From JBOHBN01 sp050698355 (GTDB taxonomy: Bacteria > Actinomycetota > Actinomycetes > Streptosporangiales > WHST01): DNA of 10,912 nt. Made by a program: the position numbers and the translations under genes. Where the stretch lies: NCBI GenBank assembly GCA_050698355.1, contig JBOHBN010000330.1, positions 1 through 10,912 on the forward strand, read 5' to 3'. Shown in pieces: positions 7,881 through 10,912 of the stretch (position 1 is its first letter; every line of letters starts with the position of its first letter). The notes under the pieces are model-generated. The model saw only the letters and a list, made by a program, of their open reading frames with translations, was not told where the DNA came from and did no database searches.

Positions 7881-7924
7881 GTGTCAGCAGCTCAGCTCGC
7901 TGTAGCGAGCTGAGCTACTGACAC
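7881..7924. terminator. Long near-perfect hairpin between convergent genes
   Basis: GTGTCAG (7881-7887) pairs with CTGACAC (7918-7924), then after one C-A mismatch a 13-bp stem AGCTCAGCTCGCT (7889-7901) pairs with AGCGAGCTGAGCT (7904-7916), leaving only GT between the arms. It starts 9 nt after the ligase stop and lies 30 nt before the stop of the minus-strand YceI gene, so it can serve both strands. There is no U-tract. Arm motifs TGTCAG/CTGACA and CGAGCT recur in the hairpin at 4608-4661. Confidence 0.75.
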
Positions 7925-7954
7925 ATTGCGTGGTGTGCTGGTGCGGGGAACCGC

Positions 7955-8518
7955 TCAGGACTGCAGGACGGCCTGCACCTCGAGCGTGATGTCGACCTTG
8001 TCGCCGAGCAGCACCGCCTCGCCCTGCAGCGGGACGTTGAACTCGACGCCGAAGTCCTTGCGGTTGACCGTCGTGGTCGCGGTGAAGCCCGCACGCGTCC
8101 CGCCCCACGGGTCGGTGCCGGTGCCGTTGAACTCGACGCCGAGGGTCACCGGCTTGGCCACGCCGCGTACGGTCAGTTCGCCGTGGACCGTAGCGGTGTC
8201 GCCGTGCACCCGTACCCCCGTGCTGGCGAACCGGATCGCAGGGTGGTTGTCCAGGTCGAGGATCTCCGCCGACCTGATGTGGTTGTCCCGGTCACCGTTG
8301 CGCGTGTCGATGGACGCGATCTGGATGTCGGCGGTGGCCGTGGAGTTCTCCACCGGATCGCCGATCTCCACCTGGCCGCTGAACTCGGTGAACGAGCCGC
8401 GCACCTTGCCCATCAGGTGCCGGATCGCGAACGAGACCTCCGAGTGCGCCGGGTCGATGGCCCAGGTCCCGGCGACCAGGGCCGGTGCCGCGGTACGAGT
8501 GTCGGACGATGTCGACAT
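7955..8518 (-). CDS. YceI family protein
   Basis: A 187-aa YceI-domain protein; the fold is a lipocalin-like barrel that binds polyisoprenoid-type lipids in characterised members. Landmarks: GTWAIDPAHSEVSFAIRHLM (17-36), GKVRGSFTEFSG (37-48), the SIDTRNGDRDNHIRSAEILD stretch with HPAIRFAST, TVHGELTVRGVAKPV, and the C-terminal DFGVEFN and GDKVDITLEVQA. There is no signal peptide, so unlike E. coli YceI it should be cytoplasmic. The start at ATG 8516-8518 follows GCAGGAGGAGCA on the minus strand; an upstream in-frame ATG (8564-8566) would add 16 residues unlike the family. It is divergent from a MarR regulator with a dyad between them, so MarR control is likely. Function in actinomycetes is not established. 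Confidence 0.93.
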   Translation of the reverse strand: MSTSSDTRTAAPALVAGTWAIDPAHSEVSFAIRHLMGKVRGSFTEFSGQVEIGDPVENSTATADIQIASIDTRNGDRDNHIRSAEILDLDNHPAIRFASTGVRVHGDTATVHGELTVRGVAKPVTLGVEFNGTGTDPWGGTRAGFTATTTVNRKDFGVEFNVPLQGEAVLLGDKVDITLEVQAVLQS

Positions 8519-8549
8519 TGCTCCTCCTGCCTGTGCTGAATAACGTGGG

Positions 8550-8577
8550 ATGAATCGCTTCCGCACCGAACAACCAA
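8550..8577 (-). promoter_or_regulatory. Candidate promoter of the yceI-type gene
   Basis: Read on the minus strand, TTGGTT (8572-8577) and ATTCAT (8550-8555) are separated by 16 bp. The start would be near 8543, giving a leader of about 25 nt holding the AGGAGG. The dyad at 8579-8592 abuts the -35 side. Matches to consensus are moderate. Confidence 0.3.
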
Positions 8578-8578
8578 G

Positions 8579-8592
8579 GTTGAGCGTTCAAC
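8579..8592. promoter_or_regulatory. Dyad between yceI and marR, candidate MarR operator
   Basis: GTTGAGCGTTCAAC has perfect 5-bp arms (GTTGA/TCAAC) around a 4-bp centre, and TTGA-N4-TCAA is a common form of MarR-family sites. It is the clearest dyad in the 117-bp divergent gap. It lies just upstream of the candidate yceI -35 and about 44 bp before the marR start. Confidence 0.5.
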
Positions 8593-8623
8593 TATTCCCC
8601 GTGGCGAGTGATCGGTTCGCGGC

Positions 8624-8629
8624 TAGGCT
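8624..8629 (+). promoter_or_regulatory. -10 element of the marR transcript, probably leaderless
   Basis: TAGGCT (TANNNT pattern) ends six bases before the ATG at 8636, and no Shine-Dalgarno sequence is present between them. This is the same geometry as at 5082-5094 and 5673-5685. No strong -35 is visible. Confidence 0.5.
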
Positions 8630-8635
8630 GTATCC

Positions 8636-9100
8636 ATGGGGGAGCCCCGCTGGCTGAGTCGCGACGAGCAGTCGATCTGGCGCAGGTACCTGGCCGGCGT
8701 CGGAGCGCTGACCGACCAGCTCGACCGCGAGCTGCGCCAGCACCATGACCTGACGATGTCGGAGTACGAGATCCTCGTCCGCCTGTCGGAGACCGAGCAC
8801 TGGCAGCTCCGGATGGCCGAGCTGGCGGCCTCCAGTCACCAGTCACGCAGCCGCCTCTCGCACGCCGTCGACAGGCTGGAGCACGACGGGCTCGTCCTGC
8901 GGCGCTGGTGCGAGGCCGACCGCCGGGGAGTGTGGGCGCAGCTCGCCGACGCCGGGTTCGCCCGGCTGGAGGAGGCCGCGCGTACGCACGTCGACGGCGT
9001 GCGCCGCTACCTGGTCGACGCCGTCGGCCCGGCCGACTACGTCGCGCTCGGCCGGGCCTTCGCCGCGGTCACCGCGGCTGTCGCCAGCGCCGACGAGTGA
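8636..9100 (+). CDS. MarR family transcriptional regulator
   Basis: A 154-aa winged-helix regulator of the MarR family, normal in length. Residues 11-40 form the N-terminal dimerisation helix. MSEYEILVRLSE (41-52) is the typical start of the DNA-binding domain. MAELAASSHQSRSRLSHAVD (60-79) is the recognition helix-turn-helix, and the wing carries the signature acidic-Arg motif DRRGVWAQLADAG (95-107). A C-terminal helix (about 117-152) completes the dimer interface. There is no conserved Cys of OhrR-type redox sensors: the only Cys is C92, in the wing. The ligand is not evident. It is divergent from yceI and is likely a repressor of that gene and itself. The ATG at 8636 is supported by the -10 element six bases upstream. 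Confidence 0.93.
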   Translation: MGEPRWLSRDEQSIWRRYLAGVGALTDQLDRELRQHHDLTMSEYEILVRLSETEHWQLRMAELAASSHQSRSRLSHAVDRLEHDGLVLRRWCEADRRGVWAQLADAGFARLEEAARTHVDGVRRYLVDAVGPADYVALGRAFAAVTAAVASADE

Positions 9101-9122
9101 CGCTCCCGCAGGCTCCGGGCAC

Positions 9123-9152
9123 TTGACGCTACGGTTGGCAGGCAGCAAACAT
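9123..9152 (+). promoter_or_regulatory. Promoter of the arsR-CDF operon
   Basis: TTGACG (9123-9128) is a strong -35. AAACAT (9147-9152), 18 bp further, is the best-placed -10, though weak. The predicted start near 9159 falls inside the metal-sensor operator that begins at 9154, which fits repression by blocking polymerase. Confidence 0.5.
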
Positions 9153-9153
9153 A

Positions 9154-9175
9154 TGAACGACTGCTCAGTTGTTCA
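9154..9175. promoter_or_regulatory. SmtB/ArsR-type operator
   Basis: Two 10-bp arms, TGAACGACTG (9154-9163) and CAGTTGTTCA (9166-9175), are inverted repeats with one mismatch around a 2-bp centre. With the preceding ATA the left half reads ATATGAAC, the typical half-site of SmtB/CzrA-like sensors, whose sites are described as 12-2-12 repeats. The right end touches the ribosome binding site AGGAGG (9175-9180), so a bound repressor would cover both start site and leader. Confidence 0.75.
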
Positions 9176-9186
9176 GGAGGTCAGGC

Positions 9187-9639
9187 ATGTCGGACGTACG
9201 CGGTCTGGATGCCTGCGTGGACCCCAGCGTGGACGAGAGCCGCGTGGCGGCCATCCGGCAGCGCATCGGTGAACCGGACGAGACCGCACGCGCCGCGGAG
9301 CTGTTCCGGCTGCTCGGCGACGCGACCCGGACCCGCATCCTGTACGCGCTGCTCGAGGCCGGGGAGCTGTGCGTGTGCGACCTCGCCACCGCGGTCGAGG
9401 TAAGCGAGACGGCCGCCTCGCACGCCCTGCGACTGCTGCGTACGGCGGGGATCGTCGGCAAGCGGCGGGACGGCAGGAACGTGTACTACCGGCTCGCCGA
9501 CGCGCACGTCCGGCTGCTGCTGGACGTCTCGCGCGAACACCTGCGCCACGGGTCAGGAGACAACCCCTCGGCCGACGGGGGATCCGCCGCCGGGTCCCGG
9601 CACGTCGCGGGATCCCCCGTCGAGAAGCCCGCCCCATGA
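9187..9639 (+). CDS. ArsR/SmtB family metal-sensing repressor
   Basis: A 150-aa ArsR/SmtB-family winged-helix repressor that should leave DNA when it binds a divalent metal. The core is AELFRLLGDATRTRILYALL (37-56), then ELCVCDLA (60-67) and the recognition helix SETAASHALRLLR (73-85). A complete alpha-5 metal site is present: D105, H107, H118 and H121, spaced i, +2, +13, +16 as in CzrA and NmtR. In addition, C62 and C64 of ELCVCD and an N-terminal C10 match the CadC-like alpha-3N site, though CadC has two N-terminal Cys. Zn, Cd, Pb, Co or Ni are possible; the partner exporter favours Zn/Cd/Co (inference). ATG 9187 has AGGAGG 6 nt upstream. The disordered tail (122-150) is unusual and coincides with an mRNA hairpin. 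The stop overlaps the next start. Confidence 0.95.
   Translation: MSDVRGLDACVDPSVDESRVAAIRQRIGEPDETARAAELFRLLGDATRTRILYALLEAGELCVCDLATAVEVSETAASHALRLLRTAGIVGKRRDGRNVYYRLADAHVRLLLDVSREHLRHGSGDNPSADGGSAAGSRHVAGSPVEKPAP
9573..9622 (+). repeat. 13-bp inverted repeat in the arsR 3' end, mRNA hairpin before the exporter start
   Basis: CGACGGGGGATCC (9573-9585) and GGATCCCCCGTCG (9610-9622) are perfect complements around 24 bases. The stem ends 13 nt before the exporter ATG and overlaps the only weak ribosome binding site (GAGAAG, 9622-9627) by one base. No T-run follows, so it is not an intrinsic terminator. It encodes the Gly/Ser/Pro tail of the repressor. Confidence 0.6.
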
Positions 9640-10553
9640 GTACTGCGCCCGGGAACGAGCACGGCATGCGCGCCGACGCCGACCGGCGCTACCTGCTGGG
9701 TGCGTTCGCGCTGATCGTGGCGTACATGGTGGTGGAGGTCGTCATCGGCCTCCTGGCCGGCTCGCTTGCGCTGATCACCGACGCCGGGCACATGCTCACC
9801 GACGCCGTCGCCATCGCGCTCGCCCTCGTCGCGCTGCGGCTGGCACGCCGCCCTGCGGCAGGTCCGTTCACCTTCGGGCTGAAGCGCGCCGAGATCCTCT
9901 CCGCCCAGGCCAACGGCATCACGCTGCTCCTGCTCTGCCTGTACTTCACCTACCAGGCGGTCAGCCGGCTGGTGGCGCCGTCGCCGGTCGACGGCGGGTA
10001 CGTTCTGATCACCGCCCTCATCGGCATCGTGGTCAACCTCGGCGCGACGGCGCTGCTCGCCAGGGCGAACCGGCAGAGCCTGAACGTACAGGGAGCGTTC
10101 CAACACATCCTGAGCGACCTGTACGCGTTCCTGGCGACCGCGGCCGCCGGCCTCGCGATCCTGCTGACCGGCTGGGCGCGCGCCGACGCGATCGCCGCCC
10201 TCGTCGTCGCCGCGCTCATGGCCAGGGCGGGCTACCGGCTGATCCGCGACTCGGGACGGGTCTTCCTCGAGGCGTCACCGAGGGGCACCGACCCGTCCGG
10301 CATCGCCCGCGACCTCGCCGGCCTGGATGGCGTGGTCGGCGTGCACGACCTGCACGTATGGGAGGTGACCTCCGGCTTCTGCGCACTGTCCGCGCACCTG
10401 TTGGTCGCGCCCGACCGGGACTGCCACGAGCGCCGGGTCGCGGCCGAGACGATGCTCGCGCAGCAGTACGGCATCGAGCACACCACACTGCAGGTCGACC
10501 ACCGCGGCACCCGCGAGCCGCTCCCGACGCCGACGCGCCGACAGGACGTCTAG
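9636..10553 (+). CDS. Cation diffusion facilitator family transporter (CzcD-like)
   Basis: A 305-aa CDF-family membrane exporter, normal in length, expected to swap cytoplasmic Zn2+ or a similar ion for protons. About six membrane segments are visible (roughly 19-42, 46-68, 92-111, 121-142, 156-178, 183-199), followed by a cytoplasmic C-terminal domain (VVGVHDLHVWEVTSG). The transport site is present: GHMLTD (H52, D56) in segment 2 and QHILSD (H157, D161) in segment 5, the HxxxD pair of the Zn/Cd/Co group. The FTFGLKRAEILSAQANG loop is also typical. A His-rich loop between segments 4 and 5 is missing. ATG 9636 overlaps the arsR TGA (ATGA), so the two are translationally coupled and co-regulated. 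Metal sensor plus exporter is the standard pairing. Confidence 0.96.
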   Translation: MSTAPGNEHGMRADADRRYLLGAFALIVAYMVVEVVIGLLAGSLALITDAGHMLTDAVAIALALVALRLARRPAAGPFTFGLKRAEILSAQANGITLLLLCLYFTYQAVSRLVAPSPVDGGYVLITALIGIVVNLGATALLARANRQSLNVQGAFQHILSDLYAFLATAAAGLAILLTGWARADAIAALVVAALMARAGYRLIRDSGRVFLEASPRGTDPSGIARDLAGLDGVVGVHDLHVWEVTSGFCALSAHLLVAPDRDCHERRVAAETMLAQQYGIEHTTLQVDHRGTREPLPTPTRRQDV

Positions 10554-10575
10554 GACGTGTCTGGTCCCACGTCCT
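10552..10575 (+). terminator. Hairpin at the end of the metal-export operon
   Basis: AGGACGTG (10552-10559) and CACGTCCT (10568-10575) form a perfect 8-bp stem with an 8-nt loop, beginning within the exporter TAG stop. No U-tract follows. Position suggests a terminator. The remaining gap to 10696 (121 bases) shows no gene and no further clear signal. Confidence 0.45.
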
Positions 10576-10696
10576 GCCCGACGGCGACGTGACACTCGAC
10601 ACGCCCAGCAGGCTCCCGCTCAGCCACGAGCCAACCGTCCCGCCGACCTGGCGCGAAACAGTGCCGTCGTCGCGGCTCGCACCGGCAGCCAGTTCG

Positions 10697-10912
10697 TCAT
10701 GTCGCGGGGAGGATCTCGACGTAGCCGTCGGTGCCGTTCACACGGATCCGCTGCCCGTCCTGGATCAGCTGCGTGGCGTGCTCGACCCCGACGGCGGCCG
10801 GCAGGCCGTATTCGCGGGCAACCACTGCGCCATGGGTCATCAGGCCCCCGACCTCGGTCACCAGGCCCGTGGTCACGACGAACAGGGGCGACCAGCTGGG
10901 GTCGGTGTGCGC
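10697..10912 (-). CDS. PEP-utilising phosphotransferase, C-terminal end (PEP synthase or rifampin phosphotransferase-like)
   Basis: The minus strand encodes 71 codons of the mobile PEP-utiliser (phosphohistidine) domain, ending at a TGA at 10697-10699; the rest of the gene lies beyond the right edge. The fragment reads TDPSWSPLFVVTTGLVTE, then the active-site signature GGLMTHGAVVAREYG, with the phospho-accepting histidine encoded at 10832-10834. GVEHATQLIQDGQRIRVNGT and GYVEIL close the protein. This swivelling domain carries phosphate between the nucleotide and PEP/pyruvate or substrate sites. The sequence fits PEP synthase (ppsA-like) and rifampin phosphotransferase-like enzymes about equally. 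It is convergent with the metal-export operon. Confidence 0.93.
   Translation of the reverse strand, partial: AHTDPSWSPLFVVTTGLVTEVGGLMTHGAVVAREYGLPAAVGVEHATQLIQDGQRIRVNGTDGYVEILPAT

Noticed and set aside
9369..9635. Upstream extension of the CDF transporter to an ATG at 9369
   Set aside because: It lies in another frame of arsR and gives Arg-rich nonsense; the ATGA overlap at 9636 with a normal CDF N-terminus is the natural start.

Overview
The window is high-GC DNA with GTG starts, strong GGAGG ribosome binding sites, several leaderless-looking genes and actinobacterial protein families throughout. It comes from the chromosome of an actinomycete. The left end keeps the order bifunctional nuclease - MerR regulator - gcvP, as I recall it from Mycobacterium tuberculosis (Rv1829-Rv1830-Rv1832). 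I cannot name the genus.

Layout: (1) 1-487, 3' part of a bifunctional nuclease (BFN/DUF151) gene, closed by a clear intrinsic terminator. (2) 655-1239, a MerR-type regulator resembling ResR (Rv1830), with its own promoter. (3) 1240-1747, a 508-base non-coding stretch with a perfect 20-bp palindrome, several GC-rich inverted repeats, a single-aptamer glycine riboswitch and its expression platform. (4) 1748-4597, gcvP, the glycine decarboxylase P-protein. (5) 4678-4908, a small DUF5999-type Cys/His protein on the minus strand, convergent with gcvP across a hairpin. (6) 5094-6191, two small actinobacterial proteins of unknown function, both apparently leaderless, separated by a 147-bp segment bounded by 17-bp inverted repeats. 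(7) 6390-7871, a GCS2-family carboxylate-amine (glutamate-cysteine-like) ligase. (8) 7955-9100, a divergent YceI/MarR pair with a dyad between them. (9) 9187-10553, an arsR/smtB-type metal sensor overlapping a cation diffusion facilitator gene, with a textbook SmtB-like operator. (10) 10697-10912, the C-terminal end of a PEP-utilising phosphotransferase on the minus strand.

Two regulatory stories are well supported by the sequence. Glycine should control its own breakdown through the riboswitch in front of gcvP. A divalent metal should relieve an ArsR repressor that sits over the promoter and ribosome binding site of the sensor-exporter operon. Most of the rest is housekeeping or poorly known actinobacterial core. 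I found no clear phage, CRISPR, toxin-antitoxin or defence system. The least explained pieces are the 147-bp inverted-repeat segment (5488-5634), the 20-bp palindrome (1330-1349), the related hairpins at two convergent junctions, and a 13-bp stem inside the end of arsR.
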